The translations under genes and the position numbers were made by a program. This document shows positions 9,587-20,411 of a stretch of 64,000 nucleotides of DNA, one piece after another. Under the pieces are notes generated by a model that saw nothing but the letters and a program-made list of their open reading frames with translations, made no database searches and had not been told where the DNA came from. The stretch is from NCBI GenBank assembly GCA_041389525.1, contig JAWKRR010000005.1:131631-195630 (forward strand). Reading direction: 5' to 3'. Every line of letters begins with the position of its first letter. The stretch's first letter is position 1. Origin of the DNA: JACKFB01 sp041389525. Lineage in GTDB: Bacteria; Myxococcota_A; UBA9042; PHBI01; JACKFB01.

Positions 9587-9931
9587 ATGTCGGCCATCGA
9601 GCGGTTGGAGGCGTTGCGGCAAGAGGGGATCGCGCTCTCCCGCAACCGGAATTTCGAGTTCTTCGAGGAGCCCGACAACCGCGCCGCGCTCTCGTTGTCG
9701 CGGTACTTGCGGGCTCTAGCGCAGGAGATCGGCGGCGGCGCGCGGGCGGGGACGCTGCGGTTGCAGGTTCGGCCCGACGGCGATCACTGGTCGGTGCGGG
9801 TGGAGCGCGTCGACCTGAGCGTGCGGCACGTGGCGCGGCTGACCCGGCAGGAAGTGCAGTGGTTGGCCGACGAGGGCGGGATCAGCGACGTCTTGCGCGG
9901 CGCCGGGTACAGGCCGAAGCCGAGAGAGTAG
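9587..9931 (+). CDS. Small conserved-looking hypothetical protein
   Basis: 114 residues, starting with ATG. I do not recognise the family. The N-terminal half is helical and charged (ALRQEGIALSRNRNFEFFEEP, then RALLSLSRYLRALAQEI-like). The rest is a short beta-rich stretch (TLRLQVRPDGDHWSVRVER) and a final helix with TRQEVQWLADEGGISDVLRGAGY. No signal peptide, membrane segment or metal-binding cysteines. It stands alone between a divergent lipoprotein gene and a convergent oxidoreductase gene. Its third-base GC bias and even amino-acid mix suggest it is real rather than a chance frame. Confidence 0.65.
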   Translation: MSAIERLEALRQEGIALSRNRNFEFFEEPDNRAALSLSRYLRALAQEIGGGARAGTLRLQVRPDGDHWSVRVERVDLSVRHVARLTRQEVQWLADEGGISDVLRGAGYRPKPRE

Positions 9932-9944
9932 TCGATTCGCAGCG

Positions 9945-11414
9945 TTACGTGGGTCCGTCGAGCGCCGGGAGGTCGGGCAGGACGCGGCGGCTCAGCTCGC
10001 TGGAGAGCAGGCCGTCGGGATCGAGGCGGCGCTTGATGGCGGCGAAGGCCGCGACGCGCTCGGAACCGAAGCTGGCGAGGACCTGATCGGGGCGCGCGAC
10101 GGCGTCCTTGGCGAAGTAGAAGCGGCCGCCGCTCTCGACCACGAGATCGCCGATGGCTTGGCCCAACTTCCAGACGCGATCACGGTTTTTCGGCGTCACG
10201 CGGAAGTCCATGGCCATGGAGTAGCCGTCCAGGGCGTGGGAGAGCAGGAAGCCGTCGGGCCGGTGGCGCTTGAAGACGCCGAGGTAGGGGACGACGCCGT
10301 GCTCGTGGCAGGTCTCGAGGATGCGGCGCATGACCTCGCGGGCGCGGTCGGCGGGGATGAAGGGCTGGACCTGGATGAAGCCGCCGAGGCCGTAGGCGTC
10401 GCGCCACCGCGGGACGTAGTCCAGCAGGAACGCGAAGGCGACGTGGGACTGGGTGAACTCGCGGCCGGCGCGATCGAGGAGGCGGGACGACGCGAACTTC
10501 ACGGCGTTGACGATGCGCACGCCGAGGTCGTTGATCCACGGGCGCAGCAGCCGCCACATCAGGCCGCGGGGGATGACGCCGAAGAAGCGGTCGGGCAGAT
10601 CTTGGGCGTTGGGGTCGAGGGTGCGGGTGCTGTCGGGATCTTCGCCGGGCGCGAGGTGGCGGGCGGCGTGGATGACCGAGCGGCCGAGGCTCTTGCCGCG
10701 GCCGAAACAGTCCGTCCACGCCACGAGGTAGTCGGCGTGGGGCAGGCGCGCCTCGAAGGCGTCGAAGAGCGCGTCGAGGTTCGGCACGGCGAGCCCCTCG
10801 ACGCGCAGGTTACCCGAGTGAACGCGGTGCAGCTTCAGGCGGATGCGGGTGAAGGCGCCCAGCATCCCGAAGCCCCCGATCGCGGCGTGAAAGACGTCCG
10901 CGTTGTCGTCGCGCGAGCAGCGCAGGAGGTCGCCGGTGGGCGTCAGCAGGTCGAACTCGAGGACGTGATCGCCGAAGGGTCCGGCGCGGAAGTGGTTTTT
11001 CCCGTGGATGTTCATGGCGACGCAGCCGCCGATGGTGGGGAACATCGTCCCGGGCACCACCCAGGGCCAGTAGCCGTCCGCCATGGTCGCGCGCCACAGC
11101 GCCTCGATGGTCGCGCCGGGCTCGACGTCGATGACGCCGGACTCGGGGTCCCAGGCGAGCACGCGGTCGAGCTTCTGGGTGTCGATGATGAGGTGGCCGC
11201 CGTTGAGGGCGGCGTCGCCGTAGCTGCGGCCGGCGCCGCGAAATGCCACGGGGATGCGCTCGGCGGCGGCGCGGGTCATCAGCGCCCGCAGCGCCTCGGT
11301 GGTCTCCGGCGCGTGCAGCACCGAGGCCGAGCCCACCGCGCGCCCGAATCCGTCCAGGGCCGCGCGCGGCCCGTTGGGCAGCGGCAGCGCGGCACCGCGG
11401 CGTCGCCTCACCAC
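9945..11414 (-). CDS. FAD-binding oxidoreductase, DprE1-like
   Basis: A 489-residue flavoprotein of the vanillyl-alcohol oxidase fold. The N-terminal FAD domain has VAFRGAGRSYGDAALN and EPGATIEALW, then VVPGTMFPTIGGCVAMNIHGKNH and GGFGMLGAFTRIRLKL. The C-terminal cap resembles sugar-1,4-lactone oxidases and DprE1 (FLLDYVPRWRD, GVFKRHRPDGFLLSHALDGYSMAMDF). In actinobacteria DprE1 oxidises the 2'-OH of decaprenylphosphoryl-ribose, and a short-chain reductase (DprE2) completes epimerisation to the arabinose donor. Here the gene starts (GTG) two bases after the stop of a DprE2-like reductase, so the same two-step chemistry on a polyprenyl-phosphate sugar is likely. The substrate is inferred from the pairing, not proven by sequence. 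Several in-frame GTGs lie near the chosen start. Confidence 0.85.
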   Translation of the reverse strand: MVRRRRGAALPLPNGPRAALDGFGRAVGSASVLHAPETTEALRALMTRAAAERIPVAFRGAGRSYGDAALNGGHLIIDTQKLDRVLAWDPESGVIDVEPGATIEALWRATMADGYWPWVVPGTMFPTIGGCVAMNIHGKNHFRAGPFGDHVLEFDLLTPTGDLLRCSRDDNADVFHAAIGGFGMLGAFTRIRLKLHRVHSGNLRVEGLAVPNLDALFDAFEARLPHADYLVAWTDCFGRGKSLGRSVIHAARHLAPGEDPDSTRTLDPNAQDLPDRFFGVIPRGLMWRLLRPWINDLGVRIVNAVKFASSRLLDRAGREFTQSHVAFAFLLDYVPRWRDAYGLGGFIQVQPFIPADRAREVMRRILETCHEHGVVPYLGVFKRHRPDGFLLSHALDGYSMAMDFRVTPKNRDRVWKLGQAIGDLVVESGGRFYFAKDAVARPDQVLASFGSERVAAFAAIKRRLDPDGLLSSELSRRVLPDLPALDGPT

Positions 11415-11415
11415 G

Positions 11416-12168
11416 TCACACGTTGGTCCGGCGGAATAGCCAGGACGGGATGCTGCGGACGATGAAGGCGACCAGAGACCAGCGCTTGGGGACGAAGCCG
11501 CTGCGGCTGCCGCCCGAGGCCAACGCGAGGCACTGTCGCGCCGCGTCGTCGACTGGGATGGGGGCGAGCCCTGGCGGATGGCCGGGCAGATCGGCGGTCA
11601 TCGCGGTGTCGACGAAGCCCGGCTTCACCGTGACCACGTCGACGCCGTAGCGGGAGCAGCGGTTGCGCAGCGACTCCAGGTAGGCGGTCAGCGCGGCCTT
11701 CGCCGTGCAGTAGGCCGGGTTGGCGCGTCGTCCCCGCTCGCCGGCGATGGACGAGATCCCCATGAGCGTCCCCGCGCGCGCGCCCTCCATGTACGCCGCC
11801 GCCGGGTTGAACCACGCCATCGCGCCAAGCAGGTTCACGTCGACGGTGAGGCGGTCGCGCTCGAAGTCGTACTCGTGCTCGGCCACGGCGGGCATGATCC
11901 CGGCGGCGTAGACCAGCAGATCCAGGCCGCCGAGCTCCTCGACCAGCCCGTCGAAGAGGGCCGGGACCGCGTCGGTGTCGCAGACGTCGTGGACGCGCAC
12001 GACGGCGTGGCCGCCAGCTTTGGCGATCTCAGCCTGAGCTTCGGCCAGCTCACCCTGCCGGCGCGCCAGCAGCGCGACCTTGGTCCCGTCGGCCGCCAAT
12101 CGCCGCGCGATGGCCCGGCCGATACCCGAGGAGGCGCCGACGATGATGGCACTGCGAAAACGCTGCAC
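11416..12168 (-). CDS. Short-chain dehydrogenase/reductase, DprE2-like
   Basis: A 250-residue NAD(P)H-dependent reductase. Rossmann signature IIVGASSGIGRAIA near the N terminus, YAAGIMP in place of the usual NAG, catalytic Ser in MGISSIAGERG, and the YCTAK (YxxxK) pair. The tail RCSRYGVDVVTVKPGFVDT and IPSWLFRR resembles DprE2, the partner that reduces the keto-sugar made by DprE1. I start it at a GTG 11 bases after the stop of the upstream TPR/PEGA gene, with a weak GGATC in front. The frame is open much further upstream, but there it is the shadow of the neighbouring gene. It lies directly upstream of the FAD partner. Confidence 0.88.
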   Translation of the reverse strand: MQRFRSAIIVGASSGIGRAIARRLAADGTKVALLARRQGELAEAQAEIAKAGGHAVVRVHDVCDTDAVPALFDGLVEELGGLDLLVYAAGIMPAVAEHEYDFERDRLTVDVNLLGAMAWFNPAAAYMEGARAGTLMGISSIAGERGRRANPAYCTAKAALTAYLESLRNRCSRYGVDVVTVKPGFVDTAMTADLPGHPPGLAPIPVDDAARQCLALASGGSRSGFVPKRWSLVAFIVRSIPSWLFRRTNV

Positions 12169-12179
12169 GGCTGATCCGT

Positions 12180-13385
12180 TCAGAAGGAGAGGCGCGCGCC
12201 CAGCCCGAATCCGCCGCGCTCGGGGGCGAGCACGGGGGTCAACCGCGGCGCCGCCGCCTCGGTCTTCTGACTTGCACGCGGCTTTCTTACCAGGAAATAG
12301 ACGCCCACGCCCGCCAACGCAGCCCCGACGCCGTACGACACGAAGGCCACCGTCTGCTTGGTCTCGGCCTTCCCTTTCAGCGAATCGAAGCGGGCGTCGT
12401 CCTCGGTCGTGAGGGGGTTGTTGACGACCTCGCTGGCGTCCTTGGCGTCCTTGAAGGCCAGGCCGTGCAGCACGGCGCCCACCACCGCGACCGCCAGACC
12501 GCCACCGACCAGCGCCGCGCCAAGCCCCGGCTTCGGCCCCGCCGCGCCCGCGCTCCCGCCGCCCTCGATCATCTCGCCCGGTCGCAGCAGCGTCGCGCGC
12601 ACCACGGTCTCGCGGTCCGGCTCCACGACGATGCGCTCCTCGAAGGGTTCGTGGCCGTCGGCCTCGACCCGCACCGTGTGCACCCCCGCCGCGATGGGCG
12701 TCGTCGCCAGCGGCGTGGTGCCGACGGCCTCCCCGTCGATCCGCACGGTCCCGCCTTCCACGGTGGTCACGACGGCGATGAAGCCCTTCTGCGCGATCGG
12801 CGGCAGCACGATCTCCACGCTGGGCTCCGAGCCCGCGACCACGTCGATCTCCTCGGCGCCATCGATGTATCCGGGGCGCGTGCCGCTGATCCGCAGCCGC
12901 CCCGCCGGCACCCAGCGCTCCGCCGGCGCCACGAGGTGCCCTTCGAAGGGCTTCCCGTCGACGCTGAACGTCAGCTCCACCTGCGCCGGCGTCGACGTCA
13001 CCCGCACCAAGCCGTGCGTGACCCGCAGCCTCTTCGGGATGTCCACGACCCGCTTCTGAGCGTCGCTGGCGAAGGTGTAGTCCTTGTCCATCTCCAGGGC
13101 GCGCCGAAACTCGTCGAGCGCCAGCGGGAGCTGCCCCAGCTCCTCGTGAGCGCGGGCCAGGTTGTGAAGGATCTCCGGGTGCGGGAAGAGCTTGAACGCC
13201 TGATCGAAGAGCGGCATCGCCTCGGCGAACTTCCCGTCGCGCGCCTTGTCCAGGCCCTTCTCGACCAGCACGCCAGCCTTCTCCTGGTCGGACTGCGCCC
13301 GCGCCGGCGACGCCGTCATGAGCAGCGCGAGGGCCAACCCCAAGCGGCAGACCGCGGCTCCCGTGCGACCCTGGATCGGAGGCAC
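12180..13385 (-). CDS. Secreted TPR/PEGA-domain protein
   Basis: 401 residues: signal peptide (LALALLMTASPARA), two or three TPR-like helices (ARDGKFAEAMPLFDQAFKLFPHPEILHNLARAHEEL), several PEGA-type beta repeats (TVRIDGEAVGTTPLATTPIAAGVHTVRVEADGHE region, about residues 150-265), then a glycine-rich transmembrane segment and a second hydrophobic helix (VSYGVGAALAGVGVYFLV). The tail GGFGLGARLSF looks like a beta-strand end. PEGA/TPR proteins are abundant in Myxococcota and are thought to act at the envelope; none is well characterised. The same overall design occurs at 20412-21551. Sits 3 bp after the gene at 13389 and just upstream of the DprE2-like gene. Confidence 0.82.
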   Translation of the reverse strand: MPPIQGRTGAAVCRLGLALALLMTASPARAQSDQEKAGVLVEKGLDKARDGKFAEAMPLFDQAFKLFPHPEILHNLARAHEELGQLPLALDEFRRALEMDKDYTFASDAQKRVVDIPKRLRVTHGLVRVTSTPAQVELTFSVDGKPFEGHLVAPAERWVPAGRLRISGTRPGYIDGAEEIDVVAGSEPSVEIVLPPIAQKGFIAVVTTVEGGTVRIDGEAVGTTPLATTPIAAGVHTVRVEADGHEPFEERIVVEPDRETVVRATLLRPGEMIEGGGSAGAAGPKPGLGAALVGGGLAVAVVGAVLHGLAFKDAKDASEVVNNPLTTEDDARFDSLKGKAETKQTVAFVSYGVGAALAGVGVYFLVRKPRASQKTEAAAPRLTPVLAPERGGFGLGARLSF

Positions 13386-13388
13386 CGC

Positions 13389-14108
13389 CTACTCCAGCGG
13401 GCTGCAGATGAGCTGAGCCGAATCCAAGTAGAGGCCGGAGCCGCCGCGCATCCCGGTGACCACGTAGCCCTTGGGGCACTTCACCTCGTAGGCCACGCCG
13501 CCCTCACCGCCCGCCCGGGCCGTGAAGCGCGTCTTCGAGCCGAGGCTCGCCCGCCCTCCGCCTTGCTTCAGCTTCTCCTCGATGTCCGCCGCGCTCAGCG
13601 AACCGATGCGATCCGCCAGCTTCGCGTGCTCCGCCTCATAGGCCAGCCCCGCGGTCTCGGCGTAGTCGACGACCTTGCGCCCGCCCGCGCCGCCCGAGTC
13701 GCCCCGGCTCGGCGGATGGGCCGCCTCCGGCTCCGTCCGCGCGCTGGGATCGAGGCGCTCGCGCACGATCTCATCGCCGCCGGTGATCGACACGGCCAAG
13801 TAGATCTGCGCGATGTCCACGTTCGGCGGGATCGGGCGCTTCTCGCCAAGCCGCGTCACGTAGCGCCCGCTGTCCACGGCGACGAAGTGGCTCTCGGTCC
13901 ACAACGACTTGCCGCCCTTGGGGCCCTGGTGCAGCGAGAAGGTCAGCGGGAACACGCCGCCCACCGGGTTTCGCTTGGCGTCCTGGAGCTTGCCCTCGTA
14001 GACCACCGTGCCCGTGGCTTCCGCCGCGTCGGCGACCCCGCCGCCGGCCCACATCGCAGAAGCAGTCAGCACCAGAGCGCCTGTGAAGGCCGCGAACCAT
14101 CCGCGCAT
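13389..14108 (-). CDS. Secreted hypothetical protein with Cys-containing C-terminal beta motif
   Basis: 239 residues with a signal peptide ending near GGGVADA. The first part reads as a collagen-like/phage-tail-fibre type beta domain (GTVVYEGKLQDAKRNPVGGVFPLTFSLHQ, IYLAVSITGGDEIV). A helical linker follows (AEHAKLADRIGSLSAADIEEKL), and a C-terminal module with two cysteines (VKCPKGYVVTGMRGGSG ... AQLICSPLE) of a kind I know from other myxobacterial surface proteins. I chose the ATG at 14108, which has GGGAG 6-7 bases upstream; the in-frame ATG at 14114 sits directly on that site. No enzyme function can be assigned. Confidence 0.75.
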   Translation of the reverse strand: MRGWFAAFTGALVLTASAMWAGGGVADAAEATGTVVYEGKLQDAKRNPVGGVFPLTFSLHQGPKGGKSLWTESHFVAVDSGRYVTRLGEKRPIPPNVDIAQIYLAVSITGGDEIVRERLDPSARTEPEAAHPPSRGDSGGAGGRKVVDYAETAGLAYEAEHAKLADRIGSLSAADIEEKLKQGGGRASLGSKTRFTARAGGEGGVAYEVKCPKGYVVTGMRGGSGLYLDSAQLICSPLE

Positions 14109-14233
14109 CGTCATCTCCCACGGCCACCGGACCACCGGCTGTCGAACCCACGAACGGATGCGGCTCATCCCGGTCGCGCAACCGTCGGCGGCCGACAGGT
14201 CCTGCCTCGGTTTACGGGCGGCTCGCGTCGGTG

Positions 14234-15775
14234 TCAATCGCTTCCCCCAGACGGGCGCGAGGCAAAAACCAGGTAGCCAGCCTCGTGAGACACCGCGTCG
14301 TGGGGGCCCAGCGGGAAGGCGGGGAGCCACCAGACCGGGCGCGCCGCGACGAGGGCGTTGGCCAGCGGTCCCGCGATGCGCTCGACCACGGCGGCCTCCG
14401 GCGCGTCGAGGAGGCCGGCCGATCCGCCCGTCGCGGTCACCGTCACCGACTCGGGCGCCAGCCACACCGATCGATCCGGGCGCACCTGCAGCCCGGCGCG
14501 GATGTCGAGCCCCGCGCGCAGCGTCGCCAAGCGCACGCTCGCCCCGTCGATGTCCGCGAAGATCTCGAGCGTCCACGGCGCGATCGCCACCCGCACGCTC
14601 GGCGCCTCGCCTGAGGCCCCATCCTCGATGAGCACCTCCGGCGCGGCGTCCGGCCAGACGCGCAACGTGATGTTCGAGTCCGCCGGCAGCGCAGCCAGCG
14701 CCGGCCAGCCCGGCAGCAGCGCGTCGGCGCGCCAGGTCAAATCGCCAGCGATCCGCTCGCCGCACAGCCCGCCGGCCCGCCACCAGCCCCAGACCGCGTG
14801 CCCGATGAGGTTGTCGGCCAGCAGCAGCGCGGCGTCCGCGACCACGGGCGGGATGGACTGCGCTGCGGGCGGAGTCTGCGCCGGTCCCGCCGCGCACGCG
14901 TGGCCCTTCGCCTCCATCGCCACAGCGTAGGGGACGTGGAGGCGGCCGCCCGCGAGCTGCCACCAGTTGGCTTGCTCGGCCTCGGACGCCCGGACGCGCG
15001 TGCGCAGCCACCCCTCGCCGACGCCATCTCCGAACCGCGCCGTCGCGTCCGCGGCCAGGTCGAGCCCAAGCGCGTCCGGCACCGCGTCCGCCAGCGCGGG
15101 CCCCAGCGCCGCGAAGGCCTGAGCGCCCAGCGCGTCCAGCACCGCCTCGCTCAGGTAGGTGTCGCCCCCCGCCTTGAACTGCGCCCCCGCCGCTGCGGCC
15201 GTCAGCTCCGCGCAATCGGTGAGGTCCACGATGGCGTCCGCCGCGTCCAAGGTCACGTCGCTCAGCACGCCGGCGTGGACGCGTCCCAGCTTGCTGCGCG
15301 TCAGCGAGAGCCGGCCGCGCAGCAGCCCCTGCTGGAAGGCCACCGCGACCTCGCAGAAGGGCTGGCCCCCGATCTCGAGCGTAATCTCCGTGGGCTCCAG
15401 CGACGTCGCGATCTCGAGCATCACCCCGAGCGGGTCGACCTCAACGGCGACCGGCCCCGTGTGCAGCGCGGCCCCTTCAAAGCCCACGGTGAGCGCCGTC
15501 GGGTCCGTGGCCACCGAAGCGCCCGCGTCAAAGACCAGCCCGCCGGGGTGCGACTGGCTGAGATCCTTCGCGATCGCCTGCGCCGCCACGCGCCAGCCCG
15601 CCTCGCCCAGCACCACCACCATCCCGTTGGCGGTCGCGGGCGTGCTGGTCGGCGCCTCGGAGCTCAGCCCCTGGCTCCAGAACCCGGCGGCGCAGGCCGT
15701 CAGCCCGACCGCGCCCAAGGCCGCCGCGCTCACCCACGCCCGCGCCCGCGCCCGCCGCGGCTGACCGCCGCTCAC
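14234..15775 (-). CDS. Lipoprotein of unknown function, possibly with a lipid-binding (TULIP-like) fold
   Basis: 513 residues beginning with a basic N terminus (RRARARAW) and a lipobox (GAVGLTAC before Ala). The mature protein alternates long amphipathic beta strands (ITLEIGGQPFCEVAVAF, LTVGFEGAALHTGPVAVEVD) with helical stretches (FAALGPALADAVPDAL), and carries few cysteines. That pattern reminds me of BPI/TULIP lipid-binding proteins, a weak guess. Start: GTG overlapping the stop of the upstream lipoprotein gene by 4 bp (GTGA), so the two are translationally coupled. A gap of 125 bp follows before the next gene in the run. Confidence 0.72.
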   Translation of the reverse strand: MSGGQPRRARARAWVSAAALGAVGLTACAAGFWSQGLSSEAPTSTPATANGMVVVLGEAGWRVAAQAIAKDLSQSHPGGLVFDAGASVATDPTALTVGFEGAALHTGPVAVEVDPLGVMLEIATSLEPTEITLEIGGQPFCEVAVAFQQGLLRGRLSLTRSKLGRVHAGVLSDVTLDAADAIVDLTDCAELTAAAAGAQFKAGGDTYLSEAVLDALGAQAFAALGPALADAVPDALGLDLAADATARFGDGVGEGWLRTRVRASEAEQANWWQLAGGRLHVPYAVAMEAKGHACAAGPAQTPPAAQSIPPVVADAALLLADNLIGHAVWGWWRAGGLCGERIAGDLTWRADALLPGWPALAALPADSNITLRVWPDAAPEVLIEDGASGEAPSVRVAIAPWTLEIFADIDGASVRLATLRAGLDIRAGLQVRPDRSVWLAPESVTVTATGGSAGLLDAPEAAVVERIAGPLANALVAARPVWWLPAFPLGPHDAVSHEAGYLVFASRPSGGSD

Positions 15776-17049
15776 GGTGCGCCCGCCAGCGGCAGATCGA
15801 AGGTCGCGAGCTCCGTCTTCAGCGGCCCGTCCACGACCCACGCGCCGTAGGCCCCGCGGATGCGCTTGTCCGGCGTCACCTGAAAATCCAGGTGTCCCCC
15901 GGGCGCCAGGGTCGCCAAGTCCGCGACCGACGTCACGGCCACGCCGCTCACCGTCGCGTGCCGAATCACCAAGCGCCCGGCGTCCAAATAGATCAGATGC
16001 GCGCTGCCTTGATCGCTGTAGCGAAGCGTCACGTGCTGCCCGACTGGGCTGTGCCGCAGGCTGCCCGTCACGGCGTCCGAGTACACGCCATCGTCGACGC
16101 GGACCGGCCCGCTGGTCGCCCCATCCGGCGCCAGATACCGCAGCTGCCCGCGCGTCGCGTCGTAATAGGCGATGCCGACCCGCCGCTTCGGGTCCAGCGC
16201 CAGGCTCGCGAATCGCCCGACGTCGCCGCTGTCCATGCCGGTCGCGGGGTCCCGCCCGTCGAGGACGCTGACCCGCCACTCGCCGGCCGCGTCGCGAATC
16301 GCCATGTCCAAGTCGCCACGCGCCCGGTCGTAAAACGCGATGCGCGGCTCGCCCGCGACCAACCCCAGCGACGCCCACTCGCCGCGGTCCGTCGTGACGT
16401 CGCCGCAGCCCTCGGCGAGCGGGCAGCCGTCGATGGCCCAGCTCTCCCAGCCGCCCCCCGGCGCGCGCTCGGCGTAGCGCAGGCGCTTCTGCGCGTGGTC
16501 CCGGTAGGCCACATGCACGCGCCCGCCCTCGCCCAGCGCTATGCTCGAATGGGTGCCCCGGTCCGTGTCCCCGCCCCCGTCGACCAGCTCGACCTGTAGC
16601 CCCCCGTTCACGTCGCTACGACCCCACATCAGGGCGTGGGCGTAAGCGTCGTACCAGGTCAGGTGCACCGCGCCGTCGGCCGCGACCGCCACCGAAGGCC
16701 ACCGCCCGGCGTCTGCGTCCACGGACCGGTGATCCTCGAATCGCCAGCCCGCGACGATGCGATCGGAGAAGCTGCCGTCGCTCTCCTCGGTGCGCAGCAC
16801 GAGATTGGTGAACCGCGAGTCGTAGGTCGCGATCACGAGGCGGCCGTCCGGGCGCACCGCGACCCGCGTGTAGCGCCCGAGGTCACCGGTGGTCTGCGGC
16901 GTGGCGACGGGCTCGCAGCGCCCTTCGCGGCAGGTCTCGGCGGCCCCGCAGCTCGCGTCGCTGCACGACGCGTCGCCGTCCGCCGCGCACGCGCTCACGG
17001 TCGCTACGAGCAGCGCCAGCCCGACCCACACCCTGGTGAAGCACCACAT
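15772..17049 (-). CDS. Beta-propeller-like lipoprotein
   Basis: 425 residues with signal peptide and lipobox (LLVATVSAC before Ala), then a short Cys-rich spacer (CSDASCGAAETCREGRC). The rest is built of repeating blades of the form G-R-W-P-S-V-A-V-x-x-D-G-x-V-H-L-x-W-Y-D (also SIALGEGGRVHVAYRD, SLALDPKRRVGIAYYD, SLGLVAGEPRIAFYD), typical of a five- to seven-bladed propeller. No catalytic residues recognised; a binding or surface role is likely. First gene of the leftward run that ends with the DprE-like pair, divergent from the Ser/Thr kinase across about 180 bp. Confidence 0.8.
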   Translation of the reverse strand: MWCFTRVWVGLALLVATVSACAADGDASCSDASCGAAETCREGRCEPVATPQTTGDLGRYTRVAVRPDGRLVIATYDSRFTNLVLRTEESDGSFSDRIVAGWRFEDHRSVDADAGRWPSVAVAADGAVHLTWYDAYAHALMWGRSDVNGGLQVELVDGGGDTDRGTHSSIALGEGGRVHVAYRDHAQKRLRYAERAPGGGWESWAIDGCPLAEGCGDVTTDRGEWASLGLVAGEPRIAFYDRARGDLDMAIRDAAGEWRVSVLDGRDPATGMDSGDVGRFASLALDPKRRVGIAYYDATRGQLRYLAPDGATSGPVRVDDGVYSDAVTGSLRHSPVGQHVTLRYSDQGSAHLIYLDAGRLVIRHATVSGVAVTSVADLATLAPGGHLDFQVTPDKRIRGAYGAWVVDGPLKTELATFDLPLAGAP

Positions 17050-17227
17050 TGTGCGTCAGGCTATGCACACGGCCGCAATGGATCAACAATCACCGGCGTT
17101 CTCACGCGCCCAGATCCAACGGGCCGCTCGGCCGTCCCAAGGCATGGAGCGCCCCTTCGCGACCCCCTCCGCGACGGCCGAGCACAGCCGCGCGACAGCC
17201 AATCGACACGCGGAGCGCAAGCAGCCC

Positions 17228-19213
<1,986 letters not shown>

Positions 19214-19230
19214 GCGCCCCCGGTGGCCGC

Positions 19231-19254
19231 GTCTGGGGGAGCGTCTGGGGGAGC
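19231..19254. repeat. 12-bp tandem repeat with terminator-like pairing
   Basis: GTCTGGGGGAGC occurs twice head to tail, 17 bp after the kinase stop. Either copy can pair imperfectly (8 of 10) with GCGCCCCCGG at 19214-19223. It lies between convergent genes, so it may form a terminator hairpin, though there is no T tract. Confidence 0.5.
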
Positions 19255-19298
19255 GTGCTTGGTCGGCGCGGCCACGAGGCCCGCGCCCGACGCGGCAC

Positions 19299-20393
19299 TC
19301 AGAGCGACTTGGCGCAGCGGAACCCGACGTTGAACTTGGTGTCGTCGGTGTTCGCGTAGTTCAGGCGGTAGTCGCTGCGGAACTGGCAGCCGTTCTCCGC
19401 GTTGATCTGCACGTTGCCGCCGCGGATCATCGGCCCCAGCGGTCCGTCGGCCAGCTGCGCGGTCAGGGACTCGAGCGAGACCGAGATGCCCGCCGGGTAC
19501 TCGACGCAGAAGGGCGTGCTCAGCGCTGTGCCCTCGCAGATATAGAAGCAGGGCAGCGTGCCGGCGCCGCCGGGGTCCTGCACGCAGGCCGCGCAGGTCT
19601 TGCTGTCTTGCTTGCACTGAAGCTGCTCGTCGGCCGGCTTCGAGTCACAGTCCGCGCGCTGGATGCACGGCGGGGGCAGGTCGCTCGCGCAGGTCGTCAC
19701 GCTCGGCGCGTACTGTGTGTCTACCCACTCCGAGGCGTTGCCGAACATGTGATTGATGCCCTGGCCGCCCTCCATCACGATGTCCTTGCCGGGCTGGTCG
19801 GTGCGGTCCATGAGCTGGTCGTTGCGGCACGCGCTCGACGTGAAATCGCTGCTGCGGCAGTCCGACAGCACGTTGACGCCCTCGGCCGGGTAGACGCGGT
19901 TCTTGCCCTCGTCGGGGTTGCCCTTCGCGGCGCGCTCCCACTCGAACTCGGTGGGCAGTCGCTTGCCCACGAACGCGCAGTAGTCCTTCGCCTGCTGCCA
20001 GGTGACGTTGACCACCGGGAACTGCTCGAAGCGAGCACGCCCGTAGTAGTCCTGCTGTTCGGTCGCGACCGCGTTGTCGAATGGCGGGTCACTGCACGCG
20101 CCGGCCGCCACGCAGTACTCGTACTGCAGGTTGGTGACCTCGTGCTTGTCGAGCGCGAAGGCCGCCAACGTGACCTGCGCCTGCGGGAAGAGCGCCGGCA
20201 CGCGCGAGCTGGTGCAGGGGTCGACCTTGCCCTCGAGCACGCAGGGACCCGACTGCCCGAACATGTAGGTCAGGCCGCTCTTGATCTCGACCATCTCGGT
20301 GGGCTCGGGCGGGACGATGCCCTCCGCGCAGCCACTCAACGCCACAGCAGAGGCGCCACAGGCGAACATCGCGTTCAGAATCAGGCGTCGCAT
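19299..20393 (-). CDS. Formylglycine-generating-enzyme-like (SUMF1/FGE-sulfatase fold) lipoprotein
   Basis: 364 residues with a lipobox (ASAVALSGC before Ala). The body has the FGE-sulfatase fold: FALDKHEVTNLQYEYCV, FPVVNVTWQQAKDYCAFVGKRLPTEFEWERAAKG, NHMFGNASEWVDT, and the closing FRSDYRLNYANTDDTKFNVGFRCAKSL. In myxobacteria such proteins are often not sulfatase activators but binding proteins fused or linked to Ser/Thr kinases. A Cys-rich insertion (CDSKPADEQLQC, CAACVQDPGG) lies between the last two blocks. Start: ATG 20393 with AAGGG 7 bases upstream, 18 bp after the PEGA/TPR gene stop, so the two are co-transcribed. Confidence 0.85.
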   Translation of the reverse strand: MRRLILNAMFACGASAVALSGCAEGIVPPEPTEMVEIKSGLTYMFGQSGPCVLEGKVDPCTSSRVPALFPQAQVTLAAFALDKHEVTNLQYEYCVAAGACSDPPFDNAVATEQQDYYGRARFEQFPVVNVTWQQAKDYCAFVGKRLPTEFEWERAAKGNPDEGKNRVYPAEGVNVLSDCRSSDFTSSACRNDQLMDRTDQPGKDIVMEGGQGINHMFGNASEWVDTQYAPSVTTCASDLPPPCIQRADCDSKPADEQLQCKQDSKTCAACVQDPGGAGTLPCFYICEGTALSTPFCVEYPAGISVSLESLTAQLADGPLGPMIRGGNVQINAENGCQFRSDYRLNYANTDDTKFNVGFRCAKSL

Positions 20394-20411
20394 CGCATTA
20401 CCCTTCACGGC

